Positions 23,210 to 35,539 of a DNA stretch of 64,000 nt are shown here, piece by piece (positions within the stretch are counted from its first letter, which is position 1; the number at the start of each line of letters is the position of its first letter). The translations under genes and the position numbers were made by a program. Location of the stretch: NCBI RefSeq assembly GCF_036850765.1, contig NC_089491.1, forward strand, positions 186,165,520 through 186,229,519. Direction: 5' to 3'. The notes under the pieces are model-generated. The model made no database searches, was not told the DNA's origin, and saw only the letters and a list, made by a program, of their open reading frames with translations. The stretch comes from Saccopteryx bilineata. Taxonomy: Eukaryota > Chordata > Mammalia > Chiroptera > Emballonuridae.

Positions 23210-23960
23210 CAGAGTATTTACAGCTCACGGGAGGCTCCACCTGAGGCCCTGACATGGGCTGAGATGCAGGCCAGAGATGTGTTCTGTGTCTGTGAACTTC
23301 CCGTCCATGCTCCGCAGGCGCACAGTGTGGTCAGGGGAGGACGACAGCAGACCTTGTCTTCTATCAGCTTGAAATTAATGAGGTGAAAGGGAGGAGAGAT
23401 GCTCTAAGGCTGCTCAGAACGAGAAGTTCACTGTATCCATGTGTCCATGGATCCACCAGCGAATTTCTACTCCATTAATTAAAGTTGGAATATCAAAGCC
23501 AGGTTAATCATCCAAATTATTCTTGGTACCATTCTCTCCCTGCCTCCTATCACACCACACCCCCTCCAGACCCCAGTGTTCAGCGCCAGCAAGTCAAACA
23601 AGACATACTGGTAACTATCTGATGAACAATAGGTCTGGGGGTTAAGACCACGAGATTGAGAAGAGCCTTCTGGCCATAGTTCATATCCCGGGAGTCCTCA
23701 GCCCTGACTCCTTTCCATCCAGTGAAAAATACTTTAAATTTACCGAGCTTCTACATGCACACTAAAATATCTGATCCAGCGTGGAAAAACAGCCATCTAT
23801 TTGTAAGAAAAGTGAAGACGTCAAATCTCTTCCTTGTTCTGTGTGGCAACATGCGTCTGTTTCATCTACAGCAGAGTTACGGCGCTGCTTTCTCTTTCTC
23901 ACTAAATCAGAGGGCTTCTGAGAACGTCCACGAACTCAAAGCTGTGCAAAGTATTCCAAC
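23210..23960. other. Intergenic, no gene seen
   Basis: Unique-looking sequence between the split MLT1 and a type B SINE. Confidence 0.4.
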
Positions 23961-23974
23961 TCTAAAACAGGTGG

Positions 23975-24323
23975 TGCTCACCTGTCGAAGGGTGGCACAG
24001 TGGATAGAGTGTCGACCTGGGACACTGAAGACCCATGAGGTTATTGGCCTCTGGCTTGAGTGCAGTTTGAGTGCAGGGTCGCTGGCTTCAGAGTGGGATC
24101 ATAGACATGACCCTATGGTCTCTGGCTTGAGCCCAAGGTCACTGGCTTGAGCAAGGGGTCACTCACTCTGCTGTAGCCCCCTGGTCAAGGCACATATGAG
24201 AAAGCAATCAATGAACAACTAAGGTGCTGCAACAAAGAATTGATACTTCTCATCTCTCTCCCTTCCTGTCTGTCTGTCTCTGTCTGTGGTTTCTCTCTCA
24301 CACTAAAAAATAATAAATAAATA
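23975..24323 (+). mobile_element. tRNA-derived SINE, type B
   Basis: The head 'cacctgtcgaagggtggcac' is degraded. The body has GGTCACTGGCTTGAGCAAGG and CAAGGCACATATGAGAAAGC, and an AATAAATAAATA tail that abuts the 5' end of L1-A. Confidence 0.85.
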
Positions 24324-25661
24324 GAGAGACAAGATGGCGCTGGAGTAGGCGGATGTACCAGCATCTACCTCCCAGAACCAAAGTGGATTACAAACTAATT
24401 TTATGAACTATCATCTGGAAAAACCAACTTTGGACTAAACTAAGAGGACTCTTCAACCAAGGAACACTGAAGAAGTCACACCGAGACTGGTAGGAAAAGC
24501 GGAAACGCGGAGAGGGCTGCCCAGCTTCTCGGAGCGAACGACAGCAGGGAGAGACTCGGGTGGCGGGAAGTGAGTTTAGCAGAGGAGAAAGGGTCCTGAG
24601 CCCCAGGAACAAAGCCCCAGCCTGCAGCCCCAGAGCCCAGAAGCGGCATAAGGACAGTATTTAGCTGGAAACAAGTCAGGATACTGTTTGTGAGAGAGTC
24701 TGATTTCTCAGACCCAGGATCCTTCTTAAAGGGACCGTGCAGAACATCTCTCTCAAAAACAATCACCTGGGGCTCCTGGGGATGGGGGGAGAGAGGAGAG
24801 GACCACAGTAACAGGAAGAGAGTGTAATCTAGGAGGCATAGGGAGAAACATTTTGGGAGATAGCCCCCCTAACCCCTGGGATGAGTCACTCCCCAAAGCT
24901 GAAGTGAATATTTCCCCTGGAAACAGCAATACCAGCAAAGGGAAGCAGGAGAGCAGCCAAACAAGCTCCCCCGCGGCATTCAGAGCAGAGTCTCATAGAA
25001 GGAGGGAGCTTTCGGGTCTACAGTAGTGAGTCTTAGGGTCCGAGCTGCAACGCCCTGACCCATGCGGCTGAGGGCGCACCGGAGAGTGGGCAGCAGCGGG
25101 AGACAAAAGCGCGGTTCTGCTGGCAGGGGCGGAAGCCAGCAGGCCACCACTGGGCTCAGGTGTGAGCTCAATCTTGCCCAGCTGGGGAGAAGGGGGCGTG
25201 CAAAAGCGGTCAAGCTCAGCTGCCGGCAACCTGTAATCCAGCCTCCGGGAGAAGGGCGGGAACCCCGGAAAGAGTAGAGACCAGCCCCGGAGCAAGGGCA
25301 GAGGAGAACAGCCCTGCCCCGCCCATGCAACCCAGGCTTGCAGTCTGACTTGGTAGCCGGCTCCTCCCGCGGGGGTGGAGCCAAAAGCCCAGAAGAGGCG
25401 GAGTTCCACTACTGAGCTGAGCTTGGGCACGCAGCCCTGCCCGGCAGTAGAGCCAAGGCTAGCAGCTGTTCCTTGAGTGGGATCCTCCTGCAAGGGCAGG
25501 GCGAAAGCTCGGAAACAGGTGGAGACCCACAGCTGAGCAAAGGTGCTTGCCAGTGCCCTCAGGACCGAACATAATGTCACACACGGGGGTGGGGCAAAGG
25601 CCAAGGCCACCAATGCTTGTGCACCCGAGCACGTGATCACAGCCACTCCCATGAAGAGAAA

Positions 25662-26513
25662 ATGCTGAGGCAGAGAAATACAACACAAATAAACCAAGAG
25701 AAATCCCCAGAAAAGGACCTAAGTGAATCAGATATAACCAAATTACCAGATGCAGAGTTTAAAATAACGATTGTTAGGATGCTCAAAGATATCAGAACAA
25801 CCATAGATGGCCATTACAGAAACCTAAATAAAGAGATAACAAATATAAAAAAGGACATTGAAATAATAAAAAAGAATCAGTCAGAAATGACAAATACAAT
25901 ATCTGAAATAAAGAATACAATGGAAGGAATTAAAAGCAGGATGGATGAAGCAGAGAATCGAATCAGTGAGTTAGAGGACACAATAAATAAAGGCATGGAA
26001 GCAGAGCAGAAAAAAGAAAAGAGACTCAAAAAATCTGAGGAAACTCTAAGAGAGCTCTGTGACAACATGAAGAGAAATAACATCCGCATCATAGGGGTTC
26101 CTGAAGAAGAAGAGAAAGAACAAGGGATAGAGGCTTTGTTCAAACATATTATAGCGGAAAACTTCCCCCAATTAAGGCAGGAAAACATTTCACATGTTCA
26201 GGAAGCACAGAGAACTCCATTAAGGAGAAACCCGAAGAAACCAACACCAAGACACATCATAAGTAAAATACCAAAGCTAAATGATAAAGAGAAAATATTA
26301 AAAGCTGCTAGAGAAAAAAAGACTATCACCTACAAAGGAGCCCCCATAAGGATGACTTCTGGCTTCTCAACAGAAACACTTGAGGCCAGAAGGGAATGGC
26401 AAGAAATATTCAAAGTAATGCAGAACAAGAACCTACAACCAAGACTACTTTATCCACCAAGGCTATCATTTAAAATTGAAGGAGAAATAAAAAGCTTTAC
26501 AGACAAAAAATAA
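25662..26513 (+). CDS. L1-A ORF1p, intact RNA-binding chaperone
   Basis: An uninterrupted frame of 283 codons starts at the ATG at 25662; an upstream in-frame ATG at 25617 would add 15 residues. The order is a short N-terminal region, a long heptad-rich coiled coil (about residues 35-135), an RRM-like domain with NNIRIIGVPEEEEKE, and a C-terminal domain with KILKAAREKKTITYKG and EARREW. From L1 biology, ORF1p trimerises through the coiled coil, coats L1 RNA and acts as a nucleic-acid chaperone in cytoplasmic RNPs. The frame stops at FTDKK. The corresponding frame of L1-B runs on for more than 70 further codons. Despite being intact it sits in an element whose ORF2 is broken, so protein could be made but autonomous retrotransposition is not expected. 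Confidence 0.9.
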   Translation: MLRQRNTTQINQEKSPEKDLSESDITKLPDAEFKITIVRMLKDIRTTIDGHYRNLNKEITNIKKDIEIIKKNQSEMTNTISEIKNTMEGIKSRMDEAENRISELEDTINKGMEAEQKKEKRLKKSEETLRELCDNMKRNNIRIIGVPEEEEKEQGIEALFKHIIAENFPQLRQENISHVQEAQRTPLRRNPKKPTPRHIISKIPKLNDKEKILKAAREKKTITYKGAPIRMTSGFSTETLEARREWQEIFKVMQNKNLQPRLLYPPRLSFKIEGEIKSFTDKK

Positions 26514-26632
26514 CAACTCAAGGATTTCACTGCAACGAAACCAAGGCTGCAAGAAATGCTAAGGGACCTGTTGTAAACAGATCAAAGGAAAAAAAGAATA
26601 TAGCAAAAGAGAAATACAGTTTTAAAGAAAAA

Positions 26633-28890
26633 ATGGCAATAAACAATTACATATCAGTAATAAACTTAAATGTTAATGGATTAAATGATCAGAACAAGAG
26701 ACATAGGGTAGCTGCATGGATAAGAAAAGAGGACCCATACATATGCTGTCTACAAGAGACACACCTTAAATCAAAAGATACACACAGACTGAAGATAAAA
26801 GGATGGAAAAAAATATTTCACGCAAATGGAAATGAAAAAAAAGCTGGGGTAGCAATACTTATATCAGAGAACATGGGCTTTAAAACAAAGACCATAGTTA
26901 GAGATAAAGAAGGTCACTATATAATGATAAAGGGAGCAACCCAAAAGGAAGATATAACCATTATAAATATCTACACACCTAATATAGGAGAACCTTTCAC
27001 CCTAAAACAGCAGAATATACATTCTTTTCAAACGCTCATGGTACATTCTCTAGAATAGACCACATGTTAGGGCACAAAAGCGAGCTCAACAAATTGAAAA
27101 AGATTGAAATCATATTGAGCACTTTCTCTGATCACAGTAGCATTAAACTAAAAATCAAGCACAATAGAAAAATTGAAAAACATTCAAACACTTGGAAACT
27201 AAATAGCACGTTATTAAACAATGAATGGATTAACATTGAGATCAAAGAAGAAATTTTAAAATTCCTAGAAACAAATGATAATGAGCATACATCAACTCAA
27301 AATTTATGGGACACAGCAAAAGCAGTCCTGAGAGGGAAGTTTATAGCATTACAAGCATACCTCAAGAAGCTAGAAAAAGCTCAAATAAACAACTTAACCC
27401 TGCATCTAAAAGAATTGGAAAAAGAACAGCAAGTAAAGCCCAGAGCTAGTAGAAGGAAGGAAATAATAAAGATCAGAGCAGAAATAAATGACATAGAGGC
27501 TAAAGAAACAATACAGAGGATCAATGAAACCAGGAGCTGGTTCTTTGAAAAGATAAACAAGATCAATGAACCTTTAACGAGACTCACCAAGAAAAAAAGA
27601 GAGAGGACTCAAATAAATAAAATTAGAAACGAGAGTGCAGAAATAACAACTGACACAACAGAAATACAAAATATTGTAAGAAAATACTATGAAGAACTGT
27701 ACGCCAAAAGACTAGACAACCTAGATGAAATGGACAAATTCCTTGAATCATATAATCTTCCAAAAATCAATCTGGAAGAATCAGAAAACCTAAACAGACC
27801 GATTACAACAAATGAGATTGAAACAGCTATCAAAAAACTCCCAAAAAAGAAAAGTCCTGGGCCTCACAAGTGAATTCTACCAAATATTCAAAAAGGAACT
27901 AACGCCTATCCTTCTCAACCTATTTCAAAAAATACAATAGGAGGGAAGACTTCCAAGCTCCTTTCATGAGGCGAGAATAATTCTGATTCCAAAACCAGGC
28001 AAAGACAACACAAAAAAAGAAAATTATAGGCCAATATCCCTGATGAACTTAGATGCAAAAATCCTCAACAAAATATTAGCAAACCAGATCCAGCAATATA
28101 TAAAAAAAATCATACAGCATGATCAAGTGGGATTTATTCTTGGGAGGCAAGGCTGGTACATGATTCGCAAATTAATCAATGTGATTCATCACATAAACAA
28201 AAGAAAGGAGAAAAACCACATGATAATTTCAATAGATGCAGAAAAAGCATTTGATAAAGTCCAGCACCCATTCATGATCAAAACTCTCAGCAAAGTGGGA
28301 ATACAGGGAAAATACCTCAACATGATAAAAGCCATCTATGACAAACCCAGAGCCAACATCATACTCAATGGGCAAAAATTAAAAGCAATCCCCTTAAGAT
28401 CAGGAACAAGGCAGGGGTGCCCCCTTTCACCACTCTTATTCAACATAGTTCTGGAAGTCCTAGCCACAGCAACCAGACAAGAAAAAGAAATAAAAGGCAT
28501 CCAAATTGGAAAAGAAGAAGTAAAACTATCATGATTTGCAGATGACATGATATTGTATATAGAAAACCCTAAAGTCTCAGTCAAAAAACTACTAGACCTG
28601 ATAAATTAATTTGGCAAGGTGACAGGATATAAAATCAATACTCAGAAATCAGAGGCATTTTTATACACTAATAATGAACTGTCAGAAAGAGAAATCAAGG
28701 AATCAATCCCCTTTACCATTGCAACCAAAAAAATTAAGTACCTAGGAATAAATCTAACCAAGGAGATTAAAGACTTGTACTCGGAAAATTATAAAACATT
28801 GATAAAAGAAATCAGGGAAGATATGAATAAGTGGAGGCATATACCGTGCTCATGGTTAGGAAGAATAAACATCATTAAAATGTCTATATT
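26633..28890 (+). pseudogene. L1-A ORF2 remnant (endonuclease and reverse transcriptase)
   Basis: The frame starts MAINNYISVINLNVNGLN, the N-terminus of the apurinic-like endonuclease. It keeps LQETHLKS and VAILIS, then loses the middle of the endonuclease: after GEPFTLKQQ near 27010 it jumps to the [10 protein letters not shown] region in another frame. The reverse transcriptase follows with a frameshift near 27865, then [16 protein letters not shown] and [24 protein letters not shown] at 28532-28534 falls directly before the catalytic FADD (28535-28546), and a TAA lies at 28606. The rest of ORF2 lies at 36675-38044, beyond the inserted L1-B. The protein is not functional. Confidence 0.93.
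28877..28890 (+). repeat. Target-site duplication of L1-B, left copy
   Basis: The 14-bp AAAATGTCTATATT is repeated at 36661-36674. It is original L1-A sequence and marks the insertion point. Confidence 0.95.
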
Positions 28891-29141
28891 TTTTTTTTTT
28901 AAATAATTTTATTTTTTTAATGGGGTGACATCAATAAATCAGGATACATATATTCAAAGATAACAAGTCCAGGGTATCTTGTCGTTCAATCATGTTGCAT
29001 ACCCATCACCCAAAGTCAGATTGTCCTCCCTCACCCTCTATCTTGTTCTCTCTGTGCCCCTCCCCCTCCCCCTTTCCCTCTCCCATTCCCCCCTCCCCCC
29101 CGTAACCACCACACCCTTATCAATGTCTCTCAGTTTCACTT

Positions 29142-32100
29142 TTATGTCCCACCTACATATGGAATAATGCAGTTCCTGGTTTTTTCTGATTTATTTATTT
29201 CGCTTCGTATCATGTTATCAAGATCCCACCATTTTGCTGTAAATGTTCCGATGTCATCATTTCTTATGGCTGAGTAGTATTCCATAGTGTATATGTGCCA
29301 CATCTTCTTTATCCAGTCATCTATTGACGGGCTTTTTGGTTGTTTCCATGTCCTGGCCACTGTGAACAATGCTGCAATAAACATGGGGCTGCATGTGTCT
29401 TTACATATCAATGTTTCTGAGTTTTGGGGATATATACCCAGTAGAGGGATTGCTGGGTCATAAGGTAGTTCTATTTGCAGTTTTTTGAGGAACCACCATA
29501 CTTTCTTCCATAATGGTTGTACTACTTTACATTCCCACCAACAGTGGATGAGGGTTCCTTTTTCTCCACAGCCTCTCCAACATTTGCTATTACCTGTCTT
29601 GCTAATAATAGCTAATCGAACAGGTGTGAGGTGGTATCTCATTGCCGTTTTGATTTGCATTTCTCTAATAGCTAAAGAAGATGAGCATCTTTTCATATAT
29701 CTGTTGGCCATTTGTATTTCTTCCTGGGAGAAGTGTCTGTTCATATCCTCTTCCCATTTTTTTATGGGATTGTTTGTTTGTTTGTTGTTGAGTTTTATGA
29801 GTTCTTTGTATATTTTGAATATTAGGCCCTTATCTGAGCTGTTGTTTGAAAATATCATTTCCCATTTAGTTGGCTTTCTGTTTATTTTGTTATCAGTTTC
29901 TCTTGCTGAGCAAAAACTTCTTAGTCTGATGTAGTCCCATTCATTAATTTTTGCCTTCACTTCTCTTGCCATTGGAGTCAAATTCATAAAATGCTCTTTA
30001 AAACCCAGGTCCATGAGTTGAGTACCTATGTCTTCTTCTATGTACTTAATTGTTTCAGGTCTTATGTTTAGATCTTTGATCCATTTTGAGTTAATTTTTG
30101 TACAGGGGGAGAGACTGTAGTCCAGTTTCATTCTTTTGCATGTGGCTTTCCAGTTTTCCCAGCACCATTTATTGAAGAGGCTTTCTTTTCTCCATTGTGT
30201 GTTGTTGGCCCCTTTATCAAAAATTATTTGACTATATATATGTGGTTTTATTTCTGGACTTTCTATTCTGTTCCATTGGTCTGAGTGTCTATTTTTCTGC
30301 CAATACCATGCTGTTTTGATTGTCGTGGCCCTATAATAGAGTTTGAAGTCAGGTATTGTAATGCCCCCAGCTTCATTCTTTTTCTTTAGGATTGCTTTGG
30401 CTATTCGGGGTTTTTTATAGTTCCATATAAATCTGATGATTTTTTTCTCTATTTCTTTAAAAAACGTCATTGGAAGTTTGATGGGAATTGCATTAAATTT
30501 GTATATTGCTTTGGGTAATATAGCCATCTTGATTATATTTATTCTTCCTAGCCAAGAACAAGGTATATTCTTCCATCTCATTATATCTTTTTCGATTTCC
30601 CTTAACAATGGTTTATAGTTTTCATTATATAAGTCCTTTACATTCTTTGTTATGTTTATTCCTAAGTATTTTATTTTTTTGTTGTTGCAATCGTGAAGGG
30701 GATTATTCTTTTGAGTTCGTTCTGAATTGTTTCATTGTTGGCATATAGAAAGGCTATTGACTTCTGTATGTTAATTTTGTATCCTGCGACCTTACTGTAT
30801 TTGCTTATTGTTTCTAGTAGTCTTTTTGTGGATTCTTTGGGATTTTCGATGTATACGATCATATCATCTGCAAAAAGTGATACCTTTACTTCTTCCTTTC
30901 CGATATGGATGCCTTTTATTTCTTTGTCTTGTCTGATTGCTGTGGTGAGAACCTCTAGTACCACATTAAATAAGAGTGGAGAGAGTGGACAACCCTGTCT
31001 TGTTCCTGATTTAAGGGGGAAAGCCTTCAGTTTAGTGCCATTTAATACGATGTTAGCTGATGGTTTATCATATATGACCTTTATCATGTTGAGATATTTT
31101 CCTTCTATACCCATTTTGTTGAGAGTCTTAAACATAAAATTGTGTTGTATTTTATCGAAAGCCTTTTCTGCGTCTATTGATAAGATCATGTGGTTTTTGT
31201 TCTTTGTTTTGTTGATATGGTGTATTACGTTAACCGTTTTATGTATGTTGAACCATCCTTGAGATTCTGGGATGAATCCCACTTGATCATGATGTATTAT
31301 TTTTTTAATATGTTGTTGTATTCGATTTGCTAGTATTTTGTTTAGTATTTTAGCATCTGTATTCATTAGAGATATTGGTCTGTAGTTTTCTTTTTTTGTG
31401 CCATCCTTGCCTGGTTTTGGTATGAGGGTTATGTTGGCCTCATAAAATGTGTTTGGAAGTATTGCTTCTTCTTCAACTTTTTGGAAGACTTTGAGTAGAA
31501 TAGGAACCAAGTCTTCTTTGAATGTTTGATAAAATTCGCTGGTATAGCCGTCAGGGCCTGGACTTTTGTTTTTGGGGAGGTTTTTAATGGTTTTTTCTAT
31601 TTCTTCTCTCCTGATAGGTCTGTTTAGGCTTTCTGCTTCTTCTTGACTCAGTCTAGGAAGGTTGTATTGTTCTAGGAATTTATCCATTTCTTCTAGGTTG
31701 TTGAATTTAGTGGCATAAAGTTTTTCATAGTATTCTACAATAATTCTTTGTATACCTATGGTGTCCGTGGTGATTTCCCCTCTTTCATTTTGGATTTTGT
31801 TTATATGAGTTCTTTCTCTTTTTTCCTTGGTAAGTCTTGCCAAGGGTTTGTCAATTTTGTTGATCTTTTCAAAGAACCAGCTCCTTGTTCTATTAATTTT
31901 TTCTATAGTTTTTCTGTTCTCTAATTCATTTATTTCCGCTCTGATTTTTATTATCTCCTTTCTTCGGCTAGTTTTGGGTTGTCTTTGTTCTTCTTTTTCT
32001 AGTTCCTTAAGGTGGGAAGTTAAGTGGTTCACTTGGGCTCTCTCATGTTTGTTCATATATGCCTGAAGTGATATGAACTTCCCTCTTATCAATGCTTTTG

Positions 32101-32971
32101 CTGCATCCCATAGATTCTGATATGTCGTATTGTCATTTTCATTAGTCTGTATATATCTTTTGATCTCTGCACTTATTTCTTCTTTGACCCATTCATTTTT
32201 TAAAAGTATGTTGTTTAGTTTCCACATTTTTGTGGGATTTTTTTCCTCTTTTTTGCAGTTGAATTCTAGTTTCAAGGCTTTATGATCAGAAAATATGCTT
32301 GGTACAACTTCAATTTTTCTGAATTTGCTGATGTTGTTTTTGTGGCCCAACATATGGTCAATTCTTGAGAATGATCCATGTACACTGGAGAAAAATGTGT
32401 ACTCAGTCACTTTGGGATGAAATGTCCTGTAGATGTCTATCATATCCAGGTACTCTAGTGTTTTGTTTAAGGCCACTATGTCTTTGTTGATTCTCTGTTT
32501 GGATGATCGATCTAGAGCTGTCAGCGGTGTATTGTGGTCTCCAAGTATGATTGTATTTTTGTCAGTTTTTGTTTTAAGATCAATAAGTAGCTGTCTTATA
32601 TATTTTGGTGCTCCTGGGTTTGGTGCATATATATTAAGAATTGTTATGTCTTCTTGATTCAGTGTCCCCTTAGCCATTATGAAATGGCCATTTTTATCTC
32701 TGAGTACTTTTCCTGTCTTGTAGTCAGCATTATGCTATATGAGTATTGCTACACCTGCTTTTTTTTGGATGTTATTTGCTTGGAGTATTGTTTTCCAGCC
32801 TTTCACTTTGAATTTGTTTTTATTCTTGTTACTTAGATGAGATTCCTGTAGGCAGCATACAGTTGGATTTTCTTTTTTAATCCATTCTGCTACTCTGTGC
32901 CTTTTTATTGGTGAGTTTAATCCGTTTACATTTAGTGTAATTATTGGCACTTGTGAGTTCCCTATTGCCAT
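29142..32971 (-). pseudogene. L1-B ORF2 (endonuclease, RT, Cys-rich C-terminus), two breaks
   Basis: The frame starts MAIGNSQVPIITLNVNGLN at 32971. The endonuclease has LQESHLSNK, then a premature stop after VAILI at about 32732-32734; the same frame continues with ILNIYAPN and [11 protein letters not shown]. The reverse transcriptase carries [47 protein letters not shown] and the catalytic [11 protein letters not shown] one-base shift in an A run near 30676 moves the frame. After it comes the C-terminal region with [15 protein letters not shown] and the Cys/His segment [18 protein letters not shown], ending [10 protein letters not shown] at 29142. Length matches a normal mammalian ORF2p of about 1,275 residues. 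Apart from the two breaks it is well preserved, so the copy is fairly young. Confidence 0.95.
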
Positions 32972-33173
32972 TTTATATCTTGCTTTCTGTTAGTTTTGTG
33001 TCTTGTTTGATCCTTCTCTTTCATTTTTCTATCTTTTGTTTTTATTTGGTTTTATTCCATACATCTTTCCTCTGTTGCTATCTTTTTTATCTCATGTGCT
33101 TCTGTGGTGGTTTTTTCAATGGTGGTTACCTTTGAGTAATGAAAAGGGTCCCTACCCTGTTCATTGTAGCGAA

Positions 33174-34294
33174 CTATTTTGTGAGTACTTTTGCATTCCA
33201 TGGTCCTTTGCTACTGTTAATCTCCATCTTCTCCCCCTCTTTCTTTTTGTTGTTGTCACAGTTTAAATTTGGTTTTATTGTGTTCTTCTTGGAGCTTTTA
33301 CTTGTGTCTCTGTTTTTTTTTTTTGTTCTTTGTATCTGATTGGAGAACCCCTTTAGTAATTCCTGGAGTGGGGGTTTTCTGATGATAAATTCCCTCATTT
33401 TTTCTGTATCTGTGAATGTTTTTATTTCTCCTTCATATTTGAAGGATAGCTTTGATGGTTATAGTATTCGTGGCTGAAAGTTCCTCTCTTTCAGGACTTT
33501 AAATATTGGGGTCCACTCTCTTCTAGCTTGTAGAGTTTCTGCTGAGAAATCTGATGATAATCTAATGGGCCTTCCTTTATATGTTGTATTCTTCTTTTCC
33601 CTGGCTGCCTTGAGAATTTTTTCTTTGCTGTTGGTTTGTGTCAATTTCATTATGATATGCCTTGGAGTAGGTTTGTTGGGGTTAAGAAAACTCGGTGTTC
33701 TATTTGCTTCTTGAATTTGGGGCTTTAGTTCTTTCCACAGGCTTGGGAAGTTCACATCTATTATTTGTTTGAGTATGTTCTCCATTCCATTTTCTCTCTC
33801 TTCCCCTCTGATATACCTATTATTCTTATGTTATTCTTTTTGATGGAGTCAGATAATTCTTGTAGGGCTATCTCATTTTTTTTAATTTTTGAGTTTCTTT
33901 CTTCTTCTCTCTGTTGTGCCTCAAGTTGCTTGTCTTCTATTTCACTAATCCTCTCTTCTATCTGACCTGTTCTATTAGCTAAGCTTGTTACTTCGTTTTT
34001 CAGCTCGTGAATTGAGTTTTTCATCTCTGTTTGATTTGTTTTTATAGTTTCAATTTCCTTGGACATATATTCTTTGTGTTCATGGAGTTGTTTTCTGAGC
34101 TCCCTAAATTGCCTTTCTGTGTTTTCTTGAATATCTCGGAGGATTTTTAGGATTTCTATCTTGAATTCTCTGTCATTTAGCTCCAAGGTTTCCAATATAT
34201 TAAATTTTTTCTCCATAGATTTTTCCTCATCTAGCTGTGTTACCTCTCTTTCTTTTGTATCCATGATATTCGATTTTCTCTTCCTTAATGGCAT
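33174..34294 (-). pseudogene. L1-B ORF1 with one frameshift and one stop
   Basis: The frame begins MPLRKRKSNIMDTKEREVTQ at 34294. It contains a coiled coil (about residues 45-140, with ELRKQLHEHKEYMSKEIETI) and the RRM start NNIRIIGISE. A frameshift lies at about 33761-33785. The second frame carries NPNKPTPRHIIMK and KILKAAREKKNTTYKG and meets a stop at 33459-33461 in the otherwise conserved FQPR(I/L)LYP region. It then continues in frame with KLSFKYEGEIKTFTDTEK and a lysine-rich tail to 33174. That C-terminal extension is absent from L1-A ORF1, so the two elements belong to different L1 lineages. Confidence 0.9.
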
Positions 34295-35539
34295 CTGAGG
34301 GTGGTTTTGTTGATAGTATTAATGAGATTTAATAAAGAATAAAAAGTTAAAAAAATAAAAAATCAAAAAGAGTTGTTTTTTTTAAAAAAATTAATAATGA
34401 AATAAAAATAAAATAAAATAATAATTCTTAAAAAAAAGGAAATTATTCCCCCCCTCCTTTTTTCTTCTCCTCTCCCCTTTTTCTTGAGAAAATCTTGTGG
34501 TGAACTGTGAATTATAACAAACAATGCCTGTAATAGAGGGCCTGAATTGGGGAAAAGTAATAAAGGGGCAAAAAAAAAAAGGGGGGGTATGGACCCACAA
34601 AAAGCAAATAAGGAAAAAATTTGGGTCAAGAATAAAATGATTTACTTTTAGGTGTTGGTTGTCTAAGAGTTATGATGAGAGGAATAAGAGGAAAACAGAA
34701 AAATGGGGGGACAAATTAAAAAAATACTATTGTATTTAGTGGAACAAGAACTAGATAAAATGGAGAGCCAGGGATGGGAGCACTGCTAGTGAGTTAAAAA
34801 GGTGAAGTAAAAACCCCCCAAAATGCCACAAACATAAGTTTGAGTCCCAGATAAGATAATTTGTTTGTTATTGAGGTTTGAATGAGAGGAGATGTAAAGG
34901 ATAAAGGAAGAAACTAATAAAGAGGGAGGAAAGAAAGAGAGAGAGAGAAAAAAAGAAGGAACCACTAAAAGAAGAAAAAAGAAAGGAGAGAGAGAGTTAA
35001 GGGTTTTGGAGTGCAACCCTCATAGAGAGAAAGGAAGAGGAGAAAAAAGATAATGGGAGATGTAACACTTATGGGTAGTGTAGTTCAAGGAGAGGAGAGA
35101 GTAAGACCAGCAGAGAGTTAATCGGCCAAATTGGAGGAGGAAAAAAAGTATCAAGAATGAAGATAAGAGAAATAAACGAACAAATATAATAAAATTGGAT
35201 AGGTTATAAAGTCAGCAGATTATTCTTGATTTTGAGAGGTTATCTCCTTGCTTTTTTTTTTCTCTCCCTCTTCCTGGTCGGTGACTCTGTACCCCAGGTT
35301 CTGCCCCTTTGGCACGCTCAGGTAGAGGTTTGCAGTTGATAAGTCTCTATGGCAATGTCATGTATTGTGCTTTAGCCTCGTTGGGAGTCGAAGCTCATTA
35401 GCATTTATAGGCTCCGACAGTGAGAGAGTCCATGTTCCTGGAGCCTTTCTTCTAGTCTTTCCTTCCTCAATTAGTAGCCTGATAATCCAGCTATGGGGTT
35501 GCTGCTGCCTCTGCCTAGATAGTAAGAGGTTCAAAGAGC

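Larger units (their letters stand above)
24324..28890 (+). mobile_element. LINE-1 A, 5' part (5' UTR, ORF1, most of ORF2)
   Basis: The 5' part of a near full-length L1 on the + strand. The 5' end GAGAGACAAGATGGCGC carries a YY1-like CAAGATGGC at 24330-24338, as in human L1 promoters. A GC-richer 5' UTR of about 1.3 kb is followed by ORF1 and ORF2. The element is interrupted at 28890 by L1-B and resumes at 36675. Summed length is about 6 kb. Confidence 0.94.

Noticed and set aside
6640..24320. A second protein-coding gene downstream of HSPH1
   Set aside because: I looked for exon-like frames with splice sites and family motifs and found none. In human the DNA on this side of HSPH1 is, as I recall, a long gene-poor interval, which fits.
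24993..25697. 234-codon open frame on the - strand
   Set aside because: It lies antisense to the GC-rich 5' UTR of L1-A, has no recognisable domain and is explained by base composition. An L1 antisense transcript is possible but cannot be shown.
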